Positions 10,997 through 23,021 of a stretch of DNA of 64,000 nt are shown piece after piece. The notes beneath the pieces were generated by a model. It worked only from the letters and a program-made list of their open reading frames with translations, had not been told where the DNA came from and searched no databases. A program made the translations under genes and the position numbers. Origin of the DNA: Metridium senile (Eukaryota > Cnidaria > Anthozoa > Actiniaria > Metridiidae). The first letter of the stretch is position 1; each line of letters opens with the position of its first letter. Location of the stretch: contig OX459099.1 in the NCBI GenBank assembly GCA_949775045.1, positions 3,035,067 through 3,099,066 of the forward strand, read 5' to 3'.

Positions 10997-12456
10997 CAAT
11001 TAATTAGGTAGAATGCTTGGCAGAACATTTCGGACAATTACAGAAGATTGTCAAGCATTGGTTGTATAATTATTTGATGCTGGAGAGCTGTTGACAGTTT
11101 CGGTTTTTTTTATTGCAATTGATAAGCACAGGTAGCTATAGTTAGAGTTAAGAAGGAGGAAAGATTGAGCAGGTTGGTTCGTGCACGCAACACGGAGTAT
11201 GAGCAAAAATGAACATATTCGATGTAGTAATATATTTTGCGCGTAAAGTGTGTAAATATATGGTTGTTCAACTATGAGAGTTTATACATTTAGTTGATAG
11301 GAAAAGGAGACACGAGGGGATTGAAAGGGATGAAAAGGTAAAGAAAGATAAGACGAGAATTAAAGAAAAAAAAAACAAATAGAAAAAAATAAAAACGGAA
11401 ATAGATGAAAAAAATAAATAAAAATAAACCTGAAAAAGGAAAGGCAATGAAATATAGAAAAAGAAATGGGATCGGGAATCGAAAAGGAAAGGAGATGGAA
11501 TGAAAGAAAGGAAACAGCGAAGAAAATTGGAAGAATGAAAGGGAGGAAAGGAGATAAGAAAATGAAAGGAGAGGACGAAAGCTAGGGTATTAATGGGAAA
11601 GAGAAAGGGAAATCGAGGGGAGAATAAGTAACTGAGGAAAGAGAGGAAAAGTAATTGAAATCTTATGTTTCCGTGTAGATGTATTTTTTATAATCAATGT
11701 AATATAGCACTAAGTGTTCGTAAAACCTTCAGGTGATTTTTATTGCTAGCCTTTTGTAAAGAGATAAAATGAATACTTTTAATCCAATATTTGAATAACT
11801 ATCAATACGATTCAAAAAGGTTGTAAGATTGTATTTTTGAAATTTTTTACTAACATAAGTTATTATCCGATCCTATTTATGTAAAAAAAAAATAATAAAA
11901 TTTTAGTTTTTAACATTTCTGCTCATTTTTATTTATATTGTGACTCTCATCGTGACTCTTTGATCTATCTATTGTTAGTAAAATATCAAGTTTTGCTAAT
12001 AAAAAGATATATATAGCGATGGGGCTTTGTTTACTGTTTCTGGCACTCCTGTTTCCTTTATATTATGACTGATCCTTGTCACACAACTTCCTGTCTGTCT
12101 ATGACGATTGCGTGACATGACTGCTGTAACAGTCAGAATTCAGTTTAGCTTGTTATTAAATGTCGCACGATAATAGATCATATTAAAACGCTTGTTTATT
12201 TTTATTCTATAGGTCAATGTTGACATTTTGCAAGCTGTTTCTAATCACTCCCTTCATTTCCACGTGAAAATGTGAAATTCTTTGTTTGGGTTAAGTTCTA
12301 AACGTCTCATTGCACACTGAAGCTTTGCACGTCCAGTTGGTCTGTCTTCCTGTTCGCAAACGGTCAGTCTGCTAATATCGCTGCAGGATTTCCACCAAGA
12401 AGAAATTAGTGATAAAGACTCTAGGTTAATTATTAACCATCTGCTCTATTCGTAAG
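10997..12456. other. Intergenic, with a long polypurine tract
   Basis: This holds the PH adaptor 3' UTR and the presumed promoter and 5' UTR of anoctamin A. From about 11288 to 11660 the + strand is almost wholly purine (AAAGGA, GGGAAAG and AAAAATAA motifs). No ORF, RNA gene or transposon end is recognised. Confidence 0.6.
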
Positions 12457-15400
12457 ATGTCACACCCACAGACCGAGCTGAGAGCACGGAACGCTGGTTC
12501 GTCTTCCTCGAACGAAAAGGACAGCAACAACGCTTTCAATAAACCTCCGAATTTTGCTGATGAAGTGCCTCTTTTAGACGAAGAAGCAATACTAAGTAAA
12601 CACGAATTCATGGAGCAACAGGCTGTAGAAATTGAATTGGAAAAGACTAGTCTTACGAGCAGTCGTAAAGAACGGCTGAGATTTCGAGATGGCGAGAAAA
12701 TAATTGATTATGTCTTAGTATTTGAGACTCCGGCTGAAGGCAATGAGCTAGACGAAGACGACCAGAAGAAAGAAGAAGAAAATGAAGAGAAGAGAAGGCT
12801 TTTTGAAGCACATTTAAAGGAAGCAGGGCTAGAACTTGAGTACGAAGACGGCATCTCAACTAAGGTAAAATATTCAAAGTGCTGAACTCATAATCTTTGT
12901 ATTTATTATTCCACGTGCACGCTTTTAAACCATTTTAAAATTCCCTGACAAAACTAGCTTGCTATCTTAAATATTAGATATATCTCTTTGTAGAGAATTT
13001 ACATATTTTAGTTTGGTTTGGAAAAGTGGCATTATAGATTAAGAAATTGTACCGATTATTAAAACTAAGCAGTTGGACTTTCATTGAACATTGAAAATTA
13101 GCATATTATTGATTACATAGACAGGCACATTTTGCCGTTCTTTTGGTCGTTTACGAGAATGACTAAAACTGTAGGTTTAATATTAAAGCAAATAGTTCAC
13201 AAGTTCATATATGACAAATAACTTGTGTTTATGTTTATGCTTCTTGGTCTGATATATTGTATTTCTTATAGAAAGTAATAATTGTTCGCAGTTGGAGATC
13301 GTAAAATATGCAAAAATTACTATAGTATTCAAATCCTCATTAATCTCTCATAAAACCCTTTTGCTTTTGTGTTTGTTCTTCGCTCGATTTTAAAATTTGT
13401 TCTTTATTCATTCTTTATAAAAAAAATTGGGATTTAAAAGGAGACAGTAAGGTGTGAAGATTTCTTAAGAGACTCATTAAAAATCAATTAAAAATAAATA
13501 TTGGGAAATTGTATTTAATTTTTAACGAAAAATGTAGGTGCATATTTCTAGTCTTGTTTTGAGTACCTTATCATTTATCAAAACAATCGTTCTTCAATTC
13601 TTTAAATTCCTTCGAGTTGAATTCTTCAAAAGATTAAATTTCAATACAGATAAACTAAACCAGAATCAATAATTTATAGGATCATTTCTACACGTTTTCA
13701 AAATTGCAGCTTATTGGTATTTTTTATTGTTGCAAATATGATAATTGAAACTTGGCTAGAAATAAGGGTCAAACCATTTGACTTCTGAGGGGGAGGGGGG
13801 TTGGTTTGAAGATTAAAACAAACTCCCTAAAAAAAATTACATGCACTGCTTGTCGACTTTAAAGAAATATGTTGCCTATTGGTTAGGGAAAAAACATTTG
13901 TCCAAAAGAGAACTCCCCCTCCCCCTCCCCTTGGCAATGATGAAGTCATTGTTTGGTGCTCATGTGGTTGACTTGCCAATGCGCTATCATTTTACACCAA
14001 CATTAAATTTTTTATACTTAAAATAAATGAAGTAATCATTATGAGATTTAATAATATACATACATTTAGGAGTGGCTTATTCAAGGGATTAAAAATATTG
14101 ACTTTTAATATATATGAGGAATGCTCATAACACCAAAACAAACAATTTTAATTTTAATTGTTAAAACCATTAAAAACTAAACCATAAAAAAAAACAATTA
14201 TAAAATTAAACCATTACAAACCTACTTACATCCAATATAACATATTTTCAAATAAAATAACTCACTTGATATAGAATGGTTGGCAAACTTTGCGATTTAA
14301 TGGTAAATTAATTTTTGTAATTTCTAGTGGTTTTTATTTTGGTAATTTTTTTTTATTTTTTTTTATTTTAATTTTTATCAACTTTTTTAAATTGTTTTGT
14401 TTTGTAATTTAATTTCCTGTCATTTAATTTTTTAAATTTCATTTTGTTAATGAAAGGAAGGAAGTATAGTTATTTTAATGTTTAATTAATGAAGTGGTTC
14501 ACCAAAAGCAGGCAACTTTCCATACCTTGGGTTCCAGTACGTTCTAGCCTGCTTTCACAGTAACAATAGCCTTTCTAGTGGGCGTTCTTTTGGCTTTTTG
14601 GAGAATTTAGGATATTGGGCTTCCTGTGTTAATTTTATGACCTCGCGAAATATTGGAGCTTTTTGCTCGCCCGTTCAACGCAGGAAGTCCCAAACCCGAT
14701 TTTTCCCAAAAACCCAAAAGTACGCCTGTTTTGCAGGCTACAGTTATGGGCCAGATTGGAAAAAAGCTCTGCTTTATTTGTCACCCAATAAAGATTTATT
14801 ATTATTATTATTATTAGTTACAGAAACTACAAATACTCCTGCTTTGGCGGTTAGATAAATTAATAGCGCTAAATAAAACGCCTATTCACAAAACTGACCA
14901 TCTGGTTTTCAGGAGAACATTTCTATAAACATTAGAGGCTGTTTGTGCAAGGCTGTAGTTCAATAGATAGAGCGGTTCTTATTAACCCATTAAACACTCT
15001 TTAGTGTATCACCGCTGAATGCACCTTAATTTTCTTTGTGTTTTTTTTTGTTATTATTTGAATACTAATACATTTTTTTCGCGGTTAAGGCCCGAGGAGC
15101 GGTTCAACATCCAAATTCAACATCCGTTCGATTTTGTTGAATGGCAATGTTTAAACGCTTTTAGACTCTTTCAACACGTTTTAAGGTATCGGGAGGGGAT
15201 GGGGACCTCTACTCACACAAACTCAAATTATGCGCAAGCTTTGTAAATTAATTTTCCAGTAAATATATATATTTTTTGAAAGCTGAATAAAAGTAGTTTT
15301 TGAAAATTAATTCAAAATTTTCATTTTTTAAAACGACAAAAAAGATATTCCAACTAAAGCGTGTTTTGACCGGACCTCGTTAAGCGTTTTAGTTTCCTTG

Positions 15401-18400
15401 CAATTCAACGGTTTGATTTTAAACGTTTGCACAAATATAAATCAAGTCTGGAACCAAAAAACGGTGCCAGCGATTTTTGGGTTTCGCTTTTGTTGTTGAG
15501 ATATTGCTTGGTTTGTACACTTATACGTGATAAATTCGAACATCGATATTTGAGACTCAATAGCGGCTGATCTAAAGCAGTTATGAGAAATCGCAGGCAC
15601 CGTTTTAGAGATTGATGTATTAGGAGTCTGCTTACGTGATTTTCATCACTGAGACGGAAATCCTGACAGATTTCGGGCTTTTCAAACGAAGTACAGTCAA
15701 AACACGCTATAGTCGGAATATCTTTTTCTCGTTTTAAATAATGAAAATTTTGAATTAATTCTCAAAAACTACATTTATTCAGCTTTCAAAAATATATACT
15801 TTTACTGGAATATTTTACAAAGCTTGCGCATAATTTGAGTTTGTGTGAGTATAGGTCCTCAACCCCTCCTGATACCTTAACAATATTGAAAGAGTTTAAA
15901 AGCTTTTAAACATTGCCATTCAACAAAATCGAACGAATGTTGAAGCAAATGTACATGTTCAAACCGTTTTCCCGGGCCTTTAGAGTTGTTTTCATTAAAG
16001 TGCCTATAAACCCTGGCTGTTTGACTGCTATTTTTTTGAAAAACGTAGAAGTTGATATATTGTATTTTCCAAAAAAAATCAAAGACCATTTTTTATCAAT
16101 TTTTTTATTAGCCGTGAAACTTTTGAGAAATTGAAAAAAATTCGAGCGCAACGGGAAACTGGGCGTCCGGGACGCTCTTTGGTTTACATGCAAAGATAAC
16201 TCAGCTGTTTGCAGATGCCTTTTCTTGTTTGCCGATTGTTTACTTGTATTTGAACACAATCTTCTTAAACACTCTTTGTGTGTACCACCGTTGAATGCAC
16301 CTTAATTTCAATTGTGTTCTTTTGTTGTTATTTGAATACCTCGCTTTAACTAGTACACTTTTTTCAGACCAACACGAAGAGGGACACCCATTTCATCAAA
16401 GTCCATGCTCCATGGGAGGTCCTCGCCAAAACAGCAGAAGAAATGCAAATGAAGATGCCAATCAAAGAAAGTGACATTGACATCAAAACCTGGGCTGAAA
16501 AGCATCTTAGTGAGGAATTCATAGAATCAGTGGATAGTAGAGATCCTTTCAAGATCAAAGACTCGACTATCCGTCCCCCCTCTAGGCAGTTTGTTGCAAC
16601 GTTTCGTCTTGATCACATCGAGCAGTTTCTTGGTCATCAAGAACAAATGACGTTCTTTAGTCCCAGTGAACGTAGTCGTATGGTGGAGCGAATCTGTTTA
16701 CAGGTATTAATAGGTGGACATACAGTGACTTTTTTTGTTATGGTTTTGCCAATCAACCGTTGTTATTATAACAAAGAAAATTAAAAGATCTATTAAAAAA
16801 TGGTTGGCAAATTAGCATCACAATACCAACACTTGTAAGCACTACACTCACCTATAGTGTACAAATACAGCTTGCGAAGAGAGATGATACTTACTGATGA
16901 TTCAGACATTTATTCTAAACATAACTGAAAACTAGAGTGGAAGCCATATATCCGTGAGCCAAAACTAACAATGTATTATCTAATTGCACTATTTTGTACA
17001 AGCTTGTAGATATCACTGGAGCAGAACAGTGTGACTATTGTATCCTTCATTGTAATATGTAATGTGTTGTTTATACTTGAGGGAAATCTTAGTTAGTCAA
17101 TAACTAAAAACTATTATATCCTAAAATGTTAGTAGTTGTTTCACGGATTTGTATTTTTACGTCCCCAGGTACGTTTTGGTGAGGATCGTTTTGACCTAGG
17201 TATCAAACGTCTATTGCACGAAGGTGCCTACGTGGCAGCGTACCCACTACATTCTGGTCCTGAAGAAGTCCCTATGGGCCAAGAAGCGTCGTCTGGCAGA
17301 CAGAAGTTAAGGCGAGAGTGGGCTCGGATGGGCCGTTGGTTCAAGTACCAACCTTACGATGCCATAAAGGATTACTTTGGTACTGAAATTGGCCTGTACT
17401 TCTCATGGCTTGGGTTCTACGCCGCGATGTTAGTTCCTCCGGCAATATTTGGCATGATCGTGTTCATCTACGGTATTGTAAACGCCTACAACTTCCCACC
17501 TGTCAAAGACATCTGCAATAAGACCAACGAGGCCGTGTTCTATATGTGCCCTCTCTGTGATGGACAATGTCCTTACTGGTCCCTTATCTCGAACTGCTAC
17601 TACGCCATAGCGGTCCACGCCTTCGATAACGACTCGACTGTCGTCTTCGCTATCTTCATGTCAATCTGGGCGACGCTGTTCTTAGAGTTCTGGAAGCGAC
17701 GACAAGCAGTCCTTGCCTACGAGTGGCATATGATGCACTTCGAGGACGAAGAGGAACAACCACGCCCTGAATTCTTGGCACGTGTGACCACCTTGAAAGA
17801 AGACCCTGTCACGAAGAAGATGGTCCCTCATGTTCCTAAGAGACAGCGATACAAGAAGCTTGCTGGTGTGTTTAGTCTTGTATCGTTCATGATCAGCCTT
17901 GTTCTAGCTGCAGTGGTAGGTGTAGTAGTCTATCGTGCCTCCGTCTATGGCTCGCTAATGAGCTACAAAGACGAGTCAGTGAGAGAACGAGCCAAGATTA
18001 CAACTACTATCACTGCGGCCATCATCAACTTGATCTGTATCAATCTACTGAAGTTCGTTTACGAGAAACTTGCGATGTTTCTGACGGAGTGGGAGAATCC
18101 TCGTACGCAGACGGACTTCAAAGATAGCTTCACCTACAAGATGTTTCTCTTCCAGTTCGTTAACACCTACTCATCGATCTTCTACATCGCGTTCTTTAAG
18201 CTTAACCTAGTGATCGGAACGCCGGGCAATTATCGACGTTTCGCGGGCAAGTTTCGATTGGATGGATGCAGTGCGGGAGGATGTTTGATGGATTTATGTA
18301 TCCAACTGGTCATCATCATGGTCGGTCAGCAGGTCATTGGTAACATTACAGAGATTGCTATACCGTAAGTAGTTTACCAACTTCTTTTTCTGTAAAACTG

Positions 18401-21278
18401 CATCTCGTTTCGCATGAAATTAAAGACTGCTTTACACTTTCATCCTTTATTTTTTACACTGAATGGCGACCATTTAAGTAACTAATGTTCTTGACTGGCT
18501 AGCCTCTCATACAGTGTGAAAACTATATTTTGTTCCAACGAGGCTAGTCAGTTACAGTGCGAATCAAAAAACCGTGAGAACCCAGAAATATTTTAGAAAT
18601 CGTTTTTTGTTCGTTGAACAACTCACAAATAACTCTAACTACAAAAAGTTTATCATACTACACATCAATCAAACTTCTTGCGATGATATTGTTGTTTCTG
18701 AGTTGTTCAACGAATAATAAACGATTTCTAAAATATGTCTAGGTGCCCACGGTTTTTTGATTCGCACTGTAAGAGCAATAGGAAGACGCCATATATAGGT
18801 TGATTCTATCAGTCGACATGCTGCCATAAGACAGAACTGTAATTCATTATTTTATTGTCCGCTTCTCGTTTTCTTGTACTCGCTCGCCATTGTTTTTCCT
18901 CTTTTTTTATCCAGGAAGTGATGTTTGTTTTCTTGTCTCTACAGAGGTTTGATGAAATGGTGGAAAATGCGACAAGCTCGTAAAGAGTCTTACGTCGATA
19001 TCCCCCAATGGGAGTCCGACTATAAACTAGGCGCTCTACCAGACCATCACTTGTTCTGGGAATATCTAGAAGTAGGTAAGGAAATAGACCACTCCGACTA
19101 AGTAAAGACGTATTACAGAATATCAAGCTCTGAGATTCTTGTGGATACGCGAAGGGTTGAAGCCCGAGGCCAAGTAGGCAGAATGGAGCAATGTAAAAGT
19201 GGGGAATTTGGAAGTATTGATATGGCATCACGATATCAGACATATTTTACTTAAATATTGCAGCTGGAGATAGAACATAAGACAATGCAAAATATATTGT
19301 AAGAAACTGCCACTTTTATAGTGACTCGGCTCTTACACGCGAGGGCTCATTTTCTCGCCCATTTTAAATACCCTAAGTTTGTTAAAATCATCCAAAACTT
19401 GAATCTATTTTATTGTTTTAGATTTATTAATTTATTTACTTTTTCATGTGTACTTTTGCTATAATGGATTCATGATATTCATTTAGCTTTTTCACGATCT
19501 TTTCATGTATTTGTTTCAGTTCTTCAATTTGGTTTTGTCACCATGTTCGTCGCTGCCTTTCCACTCGCCCCACTCTTCTCGCTGCTAAACACGGTCGTGG
19601 AGATTCGTGTCGATGCCATTAACTTTATTTGTCAGTTCCGTCGGCCTACGTCACACCGTGCGCAAGATATCGGCGCGTGGTTCAACATCATGGAGGGTCT
19701 GGCTAACATTTCCGTACTCATTAACGCGTTTGTCATTGCATTTACGTCGGACTTCATACCAAGGTAATTTAATAGACTTCACTGACGTATTGAACATTTT
19801 ACGTTAAATTAATGTACGTACGTACAAGTCTTGCGTTTAAGTCGGACTTCATACCAAGGTAATTTACTAGACTTCACGTACTGACGTATTTAACAAATCG
19901 AAGTCAATTTTCTATGGGTCTGTACTGTAATCGACAATCAAAATTACGTCACAAATGATCAAAACTCAAGGCTCTCAGCCAATCAGCGCGCGAGAAATTT
20001 ACAAGTTATGATAAAAATTACAATATCTACCCCAAAAATAAACAGAAGGCATTTTGGTTATGTGAAAGTAGAGGATTTAATTTTGTAAAACGTTTCAATA
20101 TTTTGCAGGCTTGTGTACAAGACCAAGTATAGTCTTGATGGTACACTCAATGGATACGTGGAATACAGCCTGTCTTACTTTAACGTGTCTGACTATGCCG
20201 AGCGTGATTCCATGGCACAACCACAAGCCCAATATGCATATACTGTTCTTAACTACACGAAGCCATTCTGTCGGTGAGTTTTGATGATGATAATGATGGT
20301 GGTGGTGGTGGTGATGATGATATTGATGATGATTGATGATAATGATGTATGTGGTGGTGGTGATGATATTGATGATGATGATGATGATAATGGTCATGGT
20401 CATGATAATGATGGTGGTATAGTGGTGATGGTGATAATGGTGATGGTGATAATGATGATAATGGTGATGATGATGATGATAATGGTGGTGGTGGTGGTGA
20501 TGGTAATGGTGGTGATGATGATTGATGATAATGATGTATGTGGTGGTGATGATGATATTGATGATGATGATGATAATGGTCATGGTCATGATAATGATGG
20601 TGGTATAGTGGTGATGGTGATAATGGTGATTATGATAATGGTGATGATGATGATGATAATGATGGTGATAATGGTGATGATGATGATAATGATTGATGAT
20701 AATGATGTATGTGGTGGTGATGATGGTGTTAAGATGATGATAATGGTGATGATGGTGATAATGATGATGGTGATAATGATGATAATAATGGTGATGATAA
20801 TGATGATAATTGTAATGATGATGTTAATGATAATGATAATGTTAGATTAAAAAGAGAGGATTACAAAAAAAGAACGTTGTTTGTGTAAAGATTTGCTGTT
20901 ATTAAGGATGCATGCAAATGAGGTGCAGATGAAACAACAAGCATTGTATTGACCCGATAGCCTCACTTGTATGATTCATAAAATAAAACAAATATCTCCT
21001 TTGGATGCATCCATGACAACAGCTATTGTTTATTTCATTTAAGGTATCCTGGTTATCGCGAACCACACGCTCCCTACGACGTTACTAAGCAACACTGGCA
21101 CGTGATCGCAGCACGCCTCGGTTTCGTGTTCGTCTTCCAATACATCGTGTACGCAGTCACAAAGTTCATTGCTTACGTCATCCCAGACAAACCACGACAC
21201 CTTGAGCTTAGAATCAAGCGAGAAGATTACCTGGCCAAGAAAGCCTTGGAAGAATCGATGCAGGCAACCGTAGCGTAG
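12457..21278 (+). CDS. Anoctamin A (TMEM16 family, ANO7-like), 904 residues
   Basis: Seven coding exons: 12457-12864, 16368-16703, 17169-18364, 18945-19075, 19520-19763, 20109-20273 and 21044-21278, all GT-AG, in frame from ATG to TAG. The N-terminal cytoplasmic dimerisation domain ([19 protein letters not shown]) is followed by the ten-helix core from about residue 320 ([16 protein letters not shown]). Family members are calcium-activated chloride channels or lipid scramblases. By spacing to mouse TMEM16A, calcium ligands are present in TM6 (E643), TM7 (E686, E689) and TM8 (E718, D722), but the N650 position is Gly639. The C-terminal stretch [15 protein letters not shown] resembles ANO7. The intron at 19764-20108 is absent from B and C. 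AATAAA lies at 21434-21439. Channel versus scramblase activity cannot be told from sequence. Confidence 0.93.
14545..14740. mobile_element. Foldback MITE in anoctamin A intron 1
   Basis: The ends TAGCCTGC and GCAGGCTA are inverted, and the arms contain GGCTTCCTGTG and CAGGAAGTCCC. It shares its layout and inner motif with 2537-2698. An ATT microsatellite (14800-14815) follows. Confidence 0.6.
15085..15983. mobile_element. Large foldback element, arms about 270 bp
   Basis: The left arm runs from TTAAGGCCCGAGGAGCGG to about 15374. The right arm, from about 15688 to 15983, ends CCCGGGCCTTTA and is its near complement. It carries AAACGCTTTTAGACTCTTTC near the left end and an inner TCAAAACACGC. 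There are no convincing ORFs. Copies of a separate 80-100 bp sequence lie outside it at 14998-15080 and 16265-16367. Confidence 0.75.
18555..18769. mobile_element. CAGTGCGAATC family MITE, best copy (215 bp)
   Basis: CAGTGCGAATCAAAAAACCG and its complement form nearly perfect arms of about 95 bp. TA flanks both ends, pointing to a Tc1/mariner-type source (inference). It lies in anoctamin A intron 3. Confidence 0.85.
20283..20845. repeat. GAT/GGT trinucleotide array in anoctamin A intron 6
   Basis: Imperfect array of GAT, GGT and AAT triplets starting ten bases after the exon 6 donor. It contains a higher-order repeat: blocks of about 190-230 bp with ATGTATGTGGTGGTG recur near 20343, 20533 and 20704. 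Confidence 0.9.
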
Positions 21279-21433
21279 GCAATACCGAGGGGGTGGTAGT
21301 GAGGGAGTGGTGATGTTGTATGGACGTTTATCTTTCACTCATGCTTTCTCTGACACGTTTGACAGCGAGGGACTGGGTTTAAGGTGTGAACGTTTGATCT
21401 GGTTTGGAAAATACTTGCGTATACACCCATTTC

Positions 21434-21439
21434 AATAAA
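21434..21439 (+). terminator. Candidate polyadenylation signal of anoctamin A
   Basis: AATAAA lies 156 bases after the stop codon and is the first such hexamer downstream. Confidence 0.5.
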
Positions 21440-21741
21440 CGTTGTCGCACCTTTATGCATCAAGCCAAGACCGAAATGAATGCTGGTTTTGTGTTGATAA
21501 TGTACTAAAATATTGTTCTCAACAGAATTGATTGTAATACAATAACAAACACGTGGAAATACCTACATTTTTTCATTTCTTCTTTAGAAAACAAATCTAA
21601 TTTCTATACATTATAAATATAAAACCGTCATTCATTACAGTCTTGGCTTGATGCTCGTTGCTAAAGCTGGGGCAACGTTTTATCAACTAAGTGTATATTA
21701 TTGCATACTAGAGCCTATGCTTTCTCTAACCGATATTTGAT

Positions 21742-21918
21742 ATAGACCTCTTTACCTTCCTTGTTTGTTGTCCCATTTCAGATCACGTGATGCTACCCTT
21801 TGGGATTGTTTCTTTCACATGTAAATGATATAACACGTTCATCATAAAAGAACAATTCTCAAGGGAATGATACGTGGTCTGAAATGGGCAATTTGCATAC
21901 AGAGGTAAAGAGGTCTAT
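21742..21918 (-). mobile_element. MITE family X, copy 2 (177 bp)
   Basis: Same length and nearly the same sequence as 4319-4495 but in the opposite orientation, with ends ATAGACCTCTTTACC and GGTAAAGAGGTCTAT. Confidence 0.85.
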
Positions 21919-23021
21919 TGCGTACTAGTGTGTTATATGATGTGGACATTCCTTTATCTTGTACTCATGCTTTCTCTGACACGTTTGACAGCGAGGGAGT
22001 GGTGTTGTGGTGTGGACTTTCGATTTGGTTTAGAAAATACTTGCATACATTGTTGCATACTAGAACCCACGCTTTCTGTGACACCTTTGACAGTGATTGA
22101 GTGGTGTCTAAGCCACAAAATACCATATCATTATCAGAAGTTTGATTGATTAAAATATTTTTTGTTAAAAATGAAGAAGAACATAATATATAAATGAAAA
22201 TGCAATTATATAGTTAGGACAGGTAATACCGATCAGTGTTTCATGAGAAGAGTGTTTAGTTTATTACAACTAATAAAAAGTTTTCAACTAAAATGTACAT
22301 GGGTGTTGATATCTACTTTGGAGGAAGGGGTGGTTATACTTTTGCGAATATGGAATCTGGCTTATCCAAATGAGCGCATTGAAAAGCGCAAGCTACTACT
22401 TCTGCTGCAACTGCTGTTGTTGTTGCTACTGCTCCTACTAACTGCTGCTGTTGTTGTTGCTACTGCTACAACTGCTCCTATAACTGCTGCTGTTGTTGTT
22501 GTTGCTACTGCTGGTGCTTTTGTTGCTAACTACTGTTGGCGTTGTGTTTACTGTTATTACAATTATTATTGTTGTTCTGTCTTATATTCAGCATTCAGCA
22601 AGTTTATTTATAGATTGGGAAACCCGTGTATTTTCGACCCCTTATAGAACATTTGCGGTTTTTGCCATCAAAAAGTGAAACATCACGCTCAAGTGCGCAA
22701 GTTCACAAACTTCATTATATCCACTTAGTTAACGTCATTAAAAAAAATAAAGACCAATATCTGTTCGAAATATTTCGTAAACCAGTTTTCTGAAATTATA
22801 GACATATTCAGTATTGTTTTAGTTGCTAACTGAATCTTGTTTAAAATTGACTGCTGTTTTGTGTCTAGTGTTCTAACAAAGAAACTGGTTTACTCCCACT
22901 GGGGTTACCCTCTTGAATATTGTTTGTTCTGCATAATTTGCATCTAATTTGTCACGGTAGTGCTCGGCGCACACCCAACGTTGCTTCGTTGCTTTTGGTG
23001 TGAGCTGTGTTCTTCGCGACG

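Larger units (their letters stand above)
21279..23021. other. Intergenic region between anoctamins A and B
   Basis: It holds the A 3' UTR, MITE family X copy 2, a degenerate repeat of CTTTCTCTGACACGTTTGAC (near 21340, 21970 and 22070), and a CTG/TTG/CTA triplet run at about 22388-22570. The B promoter should lie just before 23022. No further gene is seen. Confidence 0.6.

Noticed and set aside
14951..14985. tRNA-like A box (TAGTTCAATAGATAGAGCGG)
   Set aside because: No B box or cloverleaf follows; probably a chance match or a fragment of a SINE.
23007..23021. Upstream extension of anoctamin B reading M-F-F-A-T
   Set aside because: That start would be GTG; the first ATG in frame is 23022.
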